This document shows, piece after piece, positions 53,699 through 62,144 of a stretch of 64,000 nt of DNA (position 1 is the first letter of the stretch; every line of letters starts with the position of its first letter). The stretch lies in NCBI RefSeq assembly GCF_040546815.1, contig NZ_JBEPOO010000001.1, positions 1,116,001 through 1,180,000 of the forward strand. Direction: 5' to 3'. The translations under genes were made by a program, and so were the position numbers. The notes under the pieces were generated by a model, which saw nothing but the letters and a program-made list of their open reading frames with translations, ran no database searches and was not told the DNA's origin. This DNA is from Devosia sp. 2618 (lineage in GTDB: Bacteria; Pseudomonadota; Alphaproteobacteria; Rhizobiales; Devosiaceae).

Positions 53699-54203
53699 GG
53701 CATCTATCTGACATCATTGCATTTTCTACCTCTGGCGCAATTGTGGCGTTGGAGGTTTGGCAGTTTTAGACCGAGGGTCTAACAGATTTGTTTGCCTTCT
53801 GATCGATTCTAGCATGGCCTCTTATCTATTTTCCAGCTTTGCGCCACGAGATCGAAGCTGCGGCATCGCGATAAAATCTTGCGCGAGCTGAAGGCTAGTA
53901 TCGTTATCGTCTCATCCATCCTCTCTAAGTGTGGTTTTGCGACGGTGTGCCGCGTTCCGTAAGAAGTCCTGCCGGAACCAATGTGACCATAGTCCTACAC
54001 ATTGGTTCCAAACGCTTGATGTCCCGGCCCGGTAGTCGAGAGGTAGGGTGGCTGCGGGCGCAGAAAGTATACGCTCCCGTGCTGGCAGTGACGTTTGGAA
54101 TGCCGCCGCATACGCGTCGACCGCAATACTTGAAGATCACATCGCCACTGGTTGACTGACGTCGTGAGATGGGGCGTGACAACTAGAATATTAGTGTTAA
54201 GAT
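53699..54203. other. Gene-less stretch after tRNA-Trp
   Basis: About 500 bases with lower G+C than the flanks. Overlapping short ORFs on both strands at 53925-54182 show no recognisable protein features. I see no inverted-repeat-bounded element and no repeat of the tRNA 3' end here. Confidence 0.5.
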
Positions 54204-54232
54204 TTGACGTTAGGACTTGAGCGCGAGATAAG
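54204..54232 (+). promoter_or_regulatory. Candidate promoter of the histidine kinase gene
   Basis: TTGACG (54204-54209), a 17-base spacer and GATAAG (54227-54232). If used, transcription begins near 54239, which favours the kinase start at GTG 54260 over TTG 54236. Confidence 0.35.
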
Positions 54233-54235
54233 CCA

Positions 54236-56518
54236 TTGGCCTCCGTCGAAGAGAGCCCTGTGAAGAGTGAGCTGGAACAACCTGTGGGTCTTCCTTATGC
54301 GCCACTCGCTGTCGGTGGTGCCGTATTTATAGCTTGCTTACTAGGCATCTCGACGAGGCCGCCGGGTTTTATCGCCATGGTGTGGCCCGCGAATGCCATT
54401 ATGCTGGGATTACTAGTCAGGATACCTTGTGCACGTCGCGCAACCACTTGGTTGGTGGCGGCTTTTGCATACATGGCGGCCGATCTGGTCGCGGGTACTG
54501 ATTTCGCTAAAGCCATTTTGCTCAACACCGCAAATCTGTGTGGTATTGGCGCAGGGTATGTTGCCTATCGGTATCTTCCCAGAGACGCATTGCGGATGCG
54601 CGAGCCGGCATCTGCGCTCTACGTCATTCTGCTTTCGGCAGCGGCGAGTGTAGGCGCAGGCGTTGTGGGCGCTGTTGGGGATCCATTCTTACTCCAGATA
54701 GGAATGAATAATGCAGCAATTCTGTGGGCTGTCACTGAATTGGTCAACTACATCGCCTTGCTACCTGTAATCCTTTCTGCACAAAAATTTGGCGCGCGGC
54801 TGTTATTTGTTAATAGAGTATCGATCTCGACATACTTGAGGGCAGCATTGCCGACCTTGGCGTTGGCTGCTTCATGCTGCTTTGCGGCGGCGCTGGGAGG
54901 GCCAGGAGCGATCGCCCTTGCCGTCCCGGCGCTACTTTGGTGCGGGCTAAGCTATTCCGTCTTTGTCGTATCGGTCCTGTCCTTTGCATTTAGTTGCTGG
55001 TCTCTCACCATTTTATGCGCTGCTTACGTGCAGGGTAGTGGTGCTGTTGTTGATGAGCATGCGCTGGTCTCCATGAGGTTGGCCGCGTTCGTGATAGCTT
55101 TGGCGCCCACTACGTTGGCCATTGTGATGCGAAGGATGGTTGAGCTTAACGAGAAGCTTTCATTCACTCGACAAAGTGCCGATATGGCAATGAACGCTGG
55201 CGGAATAGTCGCGACCTGGGACCTGAATCTGGGGCTACGGACACTCTCGGTGGAGGGCAGTTTCCTGAGGATGTTTAATCTGGAAAGCCAACCCAAGGCT
55301 ATTCCGCTTGAGGTGTTATCCCGATTGATGCATCCGGATGACCGTGATCGGGTATGGGACGCCCTTGGCAATTCCATCGCTACCGATACGGACTATCACT
55401 GTCGTTACAGGCTGGTTACCCCCCAGGGCGAAATTAGATGGTTCGCAGCTTTCGGAAAACCGTCACGGGATAACCAGCACGCAGTCTCGAATTTGACAGG
55501 GATACTGGTTGATGTCACCGAACATGCACATGCAGTAGAAGCGCTAGAGCAAAGCAATACGCGCTTCAATATAGTTAGTGAATCCATCCCTCAAATCGTG
55601 TGGAGTACGGATAGCAAAGGCCGACATGACTATTTCAATAGTCGATGGGCGGAATTCACCGGCGTCTCGCCGGAGGAAACCTCATTCGACACTTGGGAGA
55701 GGTTGGTTCATCCGGATGACAAACCTCGGGTCGATGAATCCTGGAGGGCCTGCCTCGCTAGCGGAGAGACGTATTCGATCGACTATAGATTCCGATACCG
55801 AGACGGCAGCTATCGCTGGCTAAAAGTTCTAGCTAAGCCTTTCTGGAACGATGAGGGGGAGATAGTTAGGTGGTATGGGACGTCCACAGATATTAATGAC
55901 GCCAAAGAACTTGAGGCCGAGCGCGAACTTGTCTCGCGCGAACTAGATCACCGGATTGGCAATCTATTCGCGTTGGTAAACGGCCTAGTCGCACTTTCAG
56001 CACGTCACGGAACCGACTTGAAATCCGCCACTGACGACCTGCGCGGACGACTAAGTGCGCTGCACGGAGCTCATGTGCTCATCAGAGGGAACGGGCAGGG
56101 GCAATCTGCCACCTTAGCAGAGCTTCTGTGGCAATTACTCGCGCCCTACCACAACGGTGGCGACCATATCACCATTGCAGGTGACGAAGTCGCCGTTGAT
56201 GCGTCGGCGATGACCTCAGTAGCGTTAATATTTCATGAGTTAGCGACTAACGCTGTCAAATATGGCGCGCTAGGGGATAGTACCGGGCATCTGAGTATCA
56301 TGCTTACCCACAATGGCGAGCGAGTAAGGATTGTTTGGGAGGAGGTATCAGGCGCGCAAGCGGCTACTGCCCAAGGATCAGGCTTCGGGTCAAAACTGTT
56401 CACATCCATCGTTGAGGCACAGCTCCGCGGTACGGCGACGCGGTCATGGTCTCCCGAAGGCTTGACGGTGGATATTGATGTGCCCGCCTCGTCGCTGGAG
56501 CGCAATGCAAGGGGCTAG
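54236..56518 (+). CDS. MASE1-PAS-PAS-HWE sensor histidine kinase
   Basis: This 760-residue protein has an N-terminal MASE1-type membrane sensor (about eight helices, residues 20-305, including WPANAIMLGLLVRIP). Two PAS domains follow (about 310-430, and 435-560 with YFNSRWAEFTGVSPEE). The HWE/HisKA_2 kinase core has the phosphoacceptor RELDHRIGNLFALVNGL near 570, HELATNAVKYGALGDS (N box), and GSGFGSKLF. TTG 54236 and GTG 54260 are both possible starts. No response regulator is adjacent, so it is an orphan kinase, perhaps feeding a PhyR-type general stress pathway. The base composition is lower in G+C than the surrounding genes. Confidence 0.88.
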   Translation: MASVEESPVKSELEQPVGLPYAPLAVGGAVFIACLLGISTRPPGFIAMVWPANAIMLGLLVRIPCARRATTWLVAAFAYMAADLVAGTDFAKAILLNTANLCGIGAGYVAYRYLPRDALRMREPASALYVILLSAAASVGAGVVGAVGDPFLLQIGMNNAAILWAVTELVNYIALLPVILSAQKFGARLLFVNRVSISTYLRAALPTLALAASCCFAAALGGPGAIALAVPALLWCGLSYSVFVVSVLSFAFSCWSLTILCAAYVQGSGAVVDEHALVSMRLAAFVIALAPTTLAIVMRRMVELNEKLSFTRQSADMAMNAGGIVATWDLNLGLRTLSVEGSFLRMFNLESQPKAIPLEVLSRLMHPDDRDRVWDALGNSIATDTDYHCRYRLVTPQGEIRWFAAFGKPSRDNQHAVSNLTGILVDVTEHAHAVEALEQSNTRFNIVSESIPQIVWSTDSKGRHDYFNSRWAEFTGVSPEETSFDTWERLVHPDDKPRVDESWRACLASGETYSIDYRFRYRDGSYRWLKVLAKPFWNDEGEIVRWYGTSTDINDAKELEAERELVSRELDHRIGNLFALVNGLVALSARHGTDLKSATDDLRGRLSALHGAHVLIRGNGQGQSATLAELLWQLLAPYHNGGDHITIAGDEVAVDASAMTSVALIFHELATNAVKYGALGDSTGHLSIMLTHNGERVRIVWEEVSGAQAATAQGSGFGSKLFTSIVEAQLRGTATRSWSPEGLTVDIDVPASSLERNARG

Positions 56519-57075
56519 GCTTGTTGGTATCCTCCGCTCGAATAGTGTCTAGAACAGATATGTTGATCCAGTGATGACCGAATGAGTTCCTCCGACCCCC
56601 GCCTCGGAATGCTCTTCGGTTGTTGCGGCGCTTGGGTCAGACCCTGATTGATCACGATCTCCAGCAAGCGTTGCAATGGTGCGCCTCATTCAGCGTCCCG
56701 AAATAGCGGTACAACTGTCTTCGTCGGTCGAGGGCACGAAGTAGAAGAGTTCGTTGGTGTGGTTCGCCGCGTGCGTGCGCTGCCAGTGTTTAAGCACTAA
56801 GGCACGCGGCCAACGCCGGACCTCATAACTCGTACTAAGATCACCCAGGCATACCCTCTTGACAGTGCTGGTTACTGGACTTTCACCAAGCGTCATCGCG
56901 AAGATCGTGTTCGGGGCGCTTCAAAAAGCCAAAAGCTTGCGTGCCGGAGGTTCATTGTAAGCTGAAGACATTTTCACTCAAGCTGTTGTGCCGGATGTTT
57001 GGGCTGCAGTTCCTACTTTTTGCGGAAAGCATTAAGTGCGGTGCCTAACAGGAACAGCTTGTTCAGCGTTGGTGA
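56519..57075. other. Gene-less region downstream of the kinase
   Basis: No ORF here has convincing protein character. A 68-residue reverse ORF at 56690-56896 (ending EDSCTAISGR) could be a gene remnant, but no family is recognisable. Confidence 0.4.
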
Positions 57076-57406
57076 TTGACGCTTGTGGTTGTTGCTATTG
57101 TGATGGCTGCTGGTTGTTCTGGCTCCCACCAGCAGATTCGCCGCTCGGATACAAATTGACAGCCTTCCCGAACGGTGAGTTACGGCCCAAGATTTTGTTC
57201 CTAGTATCGATGAGGTTTTGGCCGTTAGTTTGGATGTGATTGACCCGTGGCTGGTTGGTTTTTTGTTGCTTGAAAAACAAACCGGCTCGGCTGTTGATGT
57301 TATTTCAACTGCTATTTTTTCTCGTTGCCCGAATTCCCCGATAGTTCAAAGACCCACTGTGGCGCATCGTTATCTCATTGAAGAGATGACATTAGCCTAT
57401 GCCTGA
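57076..57406 (+). pseudogene. Broken small lipoprotein-like reading frame upstream of the diguanylate cyclase
   Basis: A 27-codon ORF from TTG 57076 looks like a lipoprotein signal (TLVVVAIVMAAGCSG, lipobox AAGC) and stops at 57157. A different frame, open from 57179, gives a well-formed helical stretch (DFVPSIDEVLAVSLDVID, then FLLLEKQTGSAVDVIS) up to a stop at 57404 that overlaps the cyclase start. Read together they suggest one small periplasmic lipoprotein gene disrupted by a frameshift near 57150-57180. Family is unknown, and chance cannot be excluded. Confidence 0.35.
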
Positions 57407-58547
57407 TCGTGATTCAGAAGTCTCATCCAGTGAGGAGTTCACGCCAACACTGACCTTTAACCGCGAAACCGAGGTCGAGTTTCGAGCGGCCGTGTTGCGG
57501 GATCAACGCCAAGCGACTCTCGTCTGTGCAGTTGGTGCTTTCATCATTTGGGTAGGCTTTGCCACGCTGGACATGTTTCGGATTTGGTACCTGCCACCAG
57601 GGGATTGGGCCTGGCAGGTGGCCCTCCTGCTAATCGGCCGTGCTGTTGTCATGGCTGCGCTGATCGGAACGATCTTCGAGGTCTGGCTTGGCCGTCAACG
57701 CTATGACCGCCTTGTTGTGGTGGTCTTCGTCCTGGTCGGGCTTGTCGCGAGCCTCACTGCAAATTTGGCCAGATCTATGGGCGCCTTTGCCGTGGACAGC
57801 GCCCAGGTGGCGGTGGTGATGGCTGCGTTCTTGCCTATCGGGCTGCGCTTTAAGCAGTCGCTAACAGTCGGCCTGATTGTGACCTGCGCCTGCGTTTGGA
57901 TTACCTTACAAGTGCTGCCGCACAGCATGATCCAAGATAGTGCTCAGCTGATCCTGACAATCATCGTGGCGTTCTTGCTCGCTGCGACCGGCGGCTATCT
58001 ACGGGAAGCGGCGGATCGCAAACAGTTCCTGTTGCGGCGCGAGCTGGCGGAGCAGGCGTCTATCGACATTCTGACGGGTCTTCCCAACCGACGCGTGTTT
58101 CAATGGCATGTCGAAAGTGCGTTGCGTCAGTGTGTTAGAGAGAAGAAGTCGGCGGTTCTGGCGATCATCGATGTCGATAATTTCAAGCAGTACAATGATC
58201 ACTATGGCCATGTTGAGGGCGATGCGGCGCTGCGCAAAGTAGCGCAATCGCTACGGGCGACGGCAAGGCGGCCGCTCGATATTACGGCGCGCGTTGGGGG
58301 GGAAGAGTTTTGCGTGTTCCTGTTCGACACTGATCTGGCGCGGTGTCAGGCGGCGCTGGAACAGCTTTTGGTCCGGGTGCGGCAGCTGTCCATTCAACAT
58401 CGAGATTCGGCGACCGGCGTGGTGACAATCAGCGCGGGCGCCACAAATTTCGATGGGGCGGAAGATCTGGCGGGGCTCTATCGGCGCGCTGATGCGGCTC
58501 TGTACCAAAGCAAAACGGCAGGACGGAACCAGTTGAGCTTTTCTTGA
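57399..58547 (+). CDS. Membrane-bound diguanylate cyclase (GGDEF domain)
   Basis: This 382-residue protein has six predicted helices (about 38-205) and a C-terminal GGDEF domain (about 215-380). The domain starts DILTGLPNRRVF and has IDVDNFKQYNDHYGH and active-site motif GGEEF. An RxxD inhibitory site (RPLD) lies five residues before GGEEF, so product inhibition by cyclic di-GMP is likely. It should make cyclic di-GMP at the inner membrane in response to an unknown signal. The start overlaps a possible broken lipoprotein frame by eight bases, resembling lipoprotein/cyclase signalling pairs. Confidence 0.93.
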   Translation: MPDRDSEVSSSEEFTPTLTFNRETEVEFRAAVLRDQRQATLVCAVGAFIIWVGFATLDMFRIWYLPPGDWAWQVALLLIGRAVVMAALIGTIFEVWLGRQRYDRLVVVVFVLVGLVASLTANLARSMGAFAVDSAQVAVVMAAFLPIGLRFKQSLTVGLIVTCACVWITLQVLPHSMIQDSAQLILTIIVAFLLAATGGYLREAADRKQFLLRRELAEQASIDILTGLPNRRVFQWHVESALRQCVREKKSAVLAIIDVDNFKQYNDHYGHVEGDAALRKVAQSLRATARRPLDITARVGGEEFCVFLFDTDLARCQAALEQLLVRVRQLSIQHRDSATGVVTISAGATNFDGAEDLAGLYRRADAALYQSKTAGRNQLSFS

Positions 58548-58555
58548 GAGCTGGG

Positions 58556-58822
58556 TCAGTTATTCCAGGTGCGGCCAGAGGCGCTGCGCATTCTGAAATG
58601 CTCTGTCAAAGCCAAGAGCACCACCAAATGCGTCCGCTCCGGGGTGCCGGGCGGCTTGAGGCATTTGACCTGAGACGAAACAGTGAAGCGGCCGCCACAG
58701 CTCGTGCCGGATGCCGTGTAGATCAACTGTTTCAGGTCAACATCATATCGCGCCGATGTAACCTTGAATTCCATCACTTTGTCTTGCCGCGTATTTGGAT
58801 ACGAGTAGGCACATTTCTTCAA
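58556..58822 (-). CDS. Hypothetical protein, possibly frameshifted
   Basis: The 88-codon frame has protein-like content (MEFKVTSARYDVDLKQLIY, then CGGRFTVSSQVKCL) with two or more Cys, starting from TTG 58822 or ATG 58774. Upstream, an overlapping frame to 58967 ends near GIVCIEEM and could join it through a shift at about 58820. No family is recognised. It is convergent with the cyclase gene. Expression is uncertain. Confidence 0.3.
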   Translation of the reverse strand: MKKCAYSYPNTRQDKVMEFKVTSARYDVDLKQLIYTASGTSCGGRFTVSSQVKCLKPPGTPERTHLVVLLALTEHFRMRSASGRTWNN

Positions 58823-59114
58823 TGCAAACTATGCCAGCATCTGCCGCAGAAGTCTCAATGTTTACGATGGATGACGGAGATGTTCCTTCTGCTGGTTGGC
58901 CCTCTGCACCTGGCGGAATCGGCGCTGTGGCAGCGGAACCATGAGAAAAACTGCCTACACTCAACAAGGCTGTGGACAGACATTGTTGATTCTAGGGTTT
59001 TATACCTACAATTGTCTGGCGTTTTCTGTTTCCTGCCAGCATTATGGTTGGACAGCGTAGGACGGGGGGCTTTCCTGCGCTGAGGTATCGGGTGCTTAGG
59101 CACCCTATGCCGAC

Positions 59115-59149
59115 GGGGTTTGAGCGCGGCTCCTGCTAGCGCTCGCCCC
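59115..59149. repeat. REP-like palindrome, copy 1
   Basis: GGGG-TTT-GAGCGC, an 11-base loop, then GCGCTC-G-CCCC, followed by ACTTTTTTC. The same architecture recurs at 59230, 115 bases away. Confidence 0.6.
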
Positions 59150-59229
59150 ACTTTTTTCATTTTCGCTGGAACTAGTTGGCGGTCAATTGCGTATATGGAT
59201 TGGGGCACCGGCATTGCGTTGGGGCTCAA

Positions 59230-59267
59230 GGGGTTTGAGCGCAATCGCCCCCAATTGCGCTCACCCC
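59230..59267. repeat. REP-like palindrome, copy 2
   Basis: GGGG-TTT-GAGCGCAAT, an eight-base loop, then ATTGCGCTC-A-CCCC, followed by a near-identical CCCACTTTTCTC flank. The shared GGGGTTTGAGCGC and GCGCTCnCCCC halves mark it as related to copy 1. Confidence 0.6.
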
Positions 59268-59437
59268 GTCCCACTTTTCTCGTAGCGGCGTTTCAGAGCG
59301 CTGTTTTTGCCGATTGGTTATCCGATGCCGACAGGCTTCGCTATTAGCCAGATCTGCATATCTATGAGGGTCCGTCTCAGAAGTCTGGCGGGCGCAGCGA
59401 GCATGTCCCGTTTCTGCGCAAGGCGCGGTTTTACGGT

Positions 59438-59731
59438 TTAGTTGCCAGGATTGTAGGTTGGCACAACTGGCGTGAAGACCGGCCGTTTGGGCAGGGAATC
59501 AAGGCGGCGCTGAAGTTGCAAATCCTGGATGGCCGTCTGGTTGTTTTGCAGTTGCATCTCGAACTGCTTCTGGCGCGCGCTGGTGCTGATTTCCTGATTG
59601 AGGCAGATCAGCCGCTGCTGGTTGGCCGCGATGGTTTCGGCGGTATCGCCGCGGGCTTCGGGAGGGCATGCGGCCATGGCCGGCGCAATAGTCGCCAAGG
59701 TGAGGATCCCGATCGCAATAAGCGTCTTCAT
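59438..59731 (-). CDS. Small periplasmic protein of unknown function
   Basis: This 97-residue protein starts at ATG 59731 with GGAGG upstream. It has a clear Sec signal (MKTLIAIGILTLATIAPAMA), then a helical, Gln-rich segment (about 35-80) likely to form a coiled coil, two Cys, and a Pro-rich end (VVPTYNPGN). No family is recognised. It stands alone. Confidence 0.65.
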   Translation of the reverse strand: MKTLIAIGILTLATIAPAMAACPPEARGDTAETIAANQQRLICLNQEISTSARQKQFEMQLQNNQTAIQDLQLQRRLDSLPKRPVFTPVVPTYNPGN

Positions 59732-59866
59732 GGCAGACCTCCGTTTGACTTGAACATGGTGACTGTCGCGGCCTGTCACAAATCACGAATCCGCGTTGCA
59801 ACTACACGGCTTGGGTAGAACGGCTGGAGGGCATCACTGTTCCATCACGGACAATTGCAGTTGCGC

Positions 59867-60088
59867 TCAGTTCGCGAGGCGGCGGTAGAGGCGGACCATG
59901 GTGACCGGCTGGTCTGCAGCCTGCCAGTAGACGCGGGCGACCAGATCATTGCGATTCCCGCTGCGTACGACGTCTAGTCCCAGCGCCTTACGGACGGCCT
60001 CTTCGGGAGATCGGACATTTTCAATGGTTATTTCAACGGGTTGGCCTTCGCCAGCTCGCATATCAATCACGCGGTATACGACAAACAT
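59867..60088 (-). CDS. Small hypothetical protein
   Basis: This 73-residue protein starts at ATG 60088, preceded by GAGG. It looks like a small alpha/beta domain: MFVVYRVIDMRAG, then SPEEAVRKALGLDVVR and a final MVRLYRRLAN. I do not recognise a family. An upstream extension to 60163 is open but lacks a ribosome site. Confidence 0.55.
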   Translation of the reverse strand: MFVVYRVIDMRAGEGQPVEITIENVRSPEEAVRKALGLDVVRSGNRNDLVARVYWQAADQPVTMVRLYRRLAN

Positions 60089-60267
60089 AGCGCCTCGCTT
60101 TGTGGAGGAGGCGTCTAGCATGTCGTTTTCGGTTTGGACTTTAACTAAGACATGTGCAGGCAAATCCGCAGAACGCCAGCAATGGCGGCGTTTTTGCTGG
60201 CCATACGTACTATGGAGAAGCTTGGCAGCACATTCCGTGAGGCGCGTAATTGGACGGACTGAAAAGG

Positions 60268-60549
60268 CTACTCGGCGGCGACCGGCAGCTTGTCGGTGTG
60301 GCGCGCCTTGAGGCGATTCAGTTGGTGGGCGGCGTGGGAGAGCAGGGCGGTTCTGACTTCAGGAGTGGAGACTGAACCCACATCCGCTTTTACTTTTAGA
60401 TCAAGGTAATAGCGGGAGACGTTGCCCATGAAGCCCTCTTCAATGGTAACGCGAACCATACCTGTTATTCTGCCTGGAATCGTCTGGTGCGGGCCGTAGT
60501 AGCGGACCTCACAACCTTTGACATCGAAACTCGCCCCTTGGAAAGACAT
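60268..60549 (-). CDS. Small hypothetical protein
   Basis: This 93-residue protein starts at ATG 60549, with GGAGGG eight bases upstream. It is probably beta-rich in the first half (FDVKGCEVRYYGP, then TGMVRVTIEEGF) with a C-terminal helix (TALLSHAAHQLNRLKA). No family is recognised. It is the last gene before secE and divergent from it. Confidence 0.55.
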   Translation of the reverse strand: MSFQGASFDVKGCEVRYYGPHQTIPGRITGMVRVTIEEGFMGNVSRYYLDLKVKADVGSVSTPEVRTALLSHAAHQLNRLKARHTDKLPVAAE

Positions 60550-60714
60550 CGTCACAGCCCTCCAGCTGCCACTTTTTCGTCTTAATCGGATTAAATGCCT
60601 TCCCAAACGGGTATGCAAGCGGGATTCAACGCAGTCTTCACTAATCGTTAATATTTGTGATTGGACGAAGCCGGCGGCTCCGGCGGCTCCGGCGGGCAAT
60701 CGTCGGCGGCCCTG

Positions 60715-60743
60715 TTGCATTTAGCGCGGAGTTTCTCTAGATA
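60715..60743 (+). promoter_or_regulatory. Promoter of the secE-nusG operon
   Basis: TTGCAT (60715-60720), a 17-base spacer and TAGATA (60738-60743), 75 bases before the secE ATG. Spacing and both hexamers are good. Confidence 0.6.
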
Positions 60744-60817
60744 CCCAGCTTCAAGCCGTGCGGGACTCCTGCGCGGCCTTTGGTTTTGCACCAAAACACC
60801 AAAGAGTAGATTCGCAT

Positions 60818-61012
60818 ATGGCACGTCCAAACCCGATCCAGTTCCTGCAGCAAGTCCGGCAGGAGACATCCAAGGTCACCTGGCCTGGTCGGAACGAAAT
60901 CCTGATCTCCACGATCATGGTGCTTGTTCTGGTGATCATGGCGAGCCTGTTTTTCTTGCTTGCCGACCAGGTTATCTCCTGGGTCGTTGGGCTGATGCTC
61001 TCGATCCGCTAG
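60818..61012 (+). CDS. secE: Preprotein translocase subunit SecE
   Basis: This 64-residue protein starts at ATG 60818. It has the conserved amphipathic helix (FLQQVRQETSKVTWPGRNE) followed by one membrane helix (about 30-58). This short single-helix form is usual in alphaproteobacteria. It clamps SecY in the inner membrane. The open frame extends upstream but is not SecE-like. Confidence 0.95.
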   Translation: MARPNPIQFLQQVRQETSKVTWPGRNEILISTIMVLVLVIMASLFFLLADQVISWVVGLMLSIR

Positions 61013-61053
61013 AGCGGGTTACGAACACTAGATACTAGGAGCGGCGACGCGGC

Positions 61054-61584
61054 ATGGCCAAGCGCTGGTACATCGTTCAGGCTTACTCGAACTTCGAGCG
61101 CAAGGTGGCGGAAGATATTCGTCAGAAGGTTGCGCAGAAGAAGCTCGAGCATCTGTTTGAAGACGTAATCGTGCCGACCGAAAAGGTCGTCGAGATCCGT
61201 CGCGGCCGCAAGGTCGACGCCGAACGCAAGTTTTTCCCGGGTTATGTCCTGGTGAAGATGGATATGACCGATGAGGCATTCCATCTGATCAAGAATACCC
61301 CAAAGGTCACTGGTTTCCTCGGTTCGGACAACAAGCCGATGCCGATTTCCGAAAAGGAAGCCATGGGCATTCTGCAGCAGGTGCAGGAAGGCGTGGATCA
61401 TCCCAAGCCATCCGTCTCGTTCGAAGTGGGCGAGAATGTGCGCGTGTCGGACGGTCCTTTTGCCAGCTTCAACGGCGTGGTGGAAGAGGTCGACGAAGAA
61501 CGCAGCCGCCTCAAGGTGGAAGTTTCGATTTTTGGGCGTCCCACTCCGGTGGAGCTCGAATACGGTCAGGTCGAAAAGGTCTGA
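61054..61584 (+). CDS. nusG: Transcription termination/antitermination factor NusG
   Basis: This 176-residue protein has an N-terminal NGN domain (RWYIVQAYSNFERKVAEDI, later FPGYVLVKM) and a C-terminal KOW domain (VRVSDGPFASFNGVVEEVD). Length is standard. It binds RNA polymerase and couples it to Rho or ribosomes. It lies 41 bases after secE. Confidence 0.97.
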   Translation: MAKRWYIVQAYSNFERKVAEDIRQKVAQKKLEHLFEDVIVPTEKVVEIRRGRKVDAERKFFPGYVLVKMDMTDEAFHLIKNTPKVTGFLGSDNKPMPISEKEAMGILQQVQEGVDHPKPSVSFEVGENVRVSDGPFASFNGVVEEVDEERSRLKVEVSIFGRPTPVELEYGQVEKV

Positions 61585-61674
61585 CCAAACCATCCGGCTT
61601 TGGTCGGGTGAAAATCTGTGGGAGAGGGCGGTGGCTGCCAGCCTCCGGCAAACCCTTGCACCACAGCGTCAAAT

Positions 61675-61692
61675 GGCCGGATGACACCGGCC
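61675..61692 (+). promoter_or_regulatory. Leader hairpin before rplK
   Basis: GGCCGG and CCGGCC pair around ATGACA, 20 bases before the rplK start and followed by GAATTTTG. It could be a weak terminator between nusG and rplK, or part of the L1-binding regulatory leader known for L11 operons. Confidence 0.4.
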
Positions 61693-61711
61693 GAATTTTG
61701 TAAGGACGATT

Positions 61712-62140
61712 ATGGCAAAGAAAATCGTTGGCTACGTAAAGCTGCAGGTGCCCGCTGGCTCCGCAACGCCATCCCCACCAATCGGGCCGGCTCTCGGTCA
61801 GCGCGGTCTGAACATCATGGAATTCTGCAAGGCGTTCAATGCCGCCACGCAGGAAATGGAAAAGGGTTCGCCCATTCCAGTCGTGATCACCGCCTATGCC
61901 GACAAGAGCTTCACTTTCGAGATGAAGCAGCCGCCGGTTACCTACTTCATCAAGAAGGCCGTGAACCTGAAGTCGGGCAGCAAGCTGCCAGGCAAGGAAT
62001 CGGCTGGTACGATCACTGTGGCTCAGCTGCGTGATATCGCCGAAAAGAAGATGAAGGATCTCAACGCCGACAATATCGACGCCGCTGTGTCGATGATCGC
62101 CGGCTCTGCCCGTTCCATGGGCATTCAGGTCGAGGGCTGA
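61712..62140 (+). CDS. rplK: 50S ribosomal protein L11
   Basis: This 142-residue protein has the L11 landmarks [26 protein letters not shown], split over its first 35 residues, and a C-terminal RNA-binding domain ([14 protein letters not shown], then GSARSMGI). TAAGGA precedes the ATG. It forms the GTPase-associated centre of the large subunit. rplA follows after four bases. Confidence 0.98.
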   Translation: MAKKIVGYVKLQVPAGSATPSPPIGPALGQRGLNIMEFCKAFNAATQEMEKGSPIPVVITAYADKSFTFEMKQPPVTYFIKKAVNLKSGSKLPGKESAGTITVAQLRDIAEKKMKDLNADNIDAAVSMIAGSARSMGIQVEG

Positions 62141-62144
62141 TTGA

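Noticed and set aside
53623..60714. Integrated element with attachment sites at tRNA-Trp
   Set aside because: I looked for a second copy of the tRNA 3' end up to secE and for an integrase and found neither, so only a general islet is claimed.
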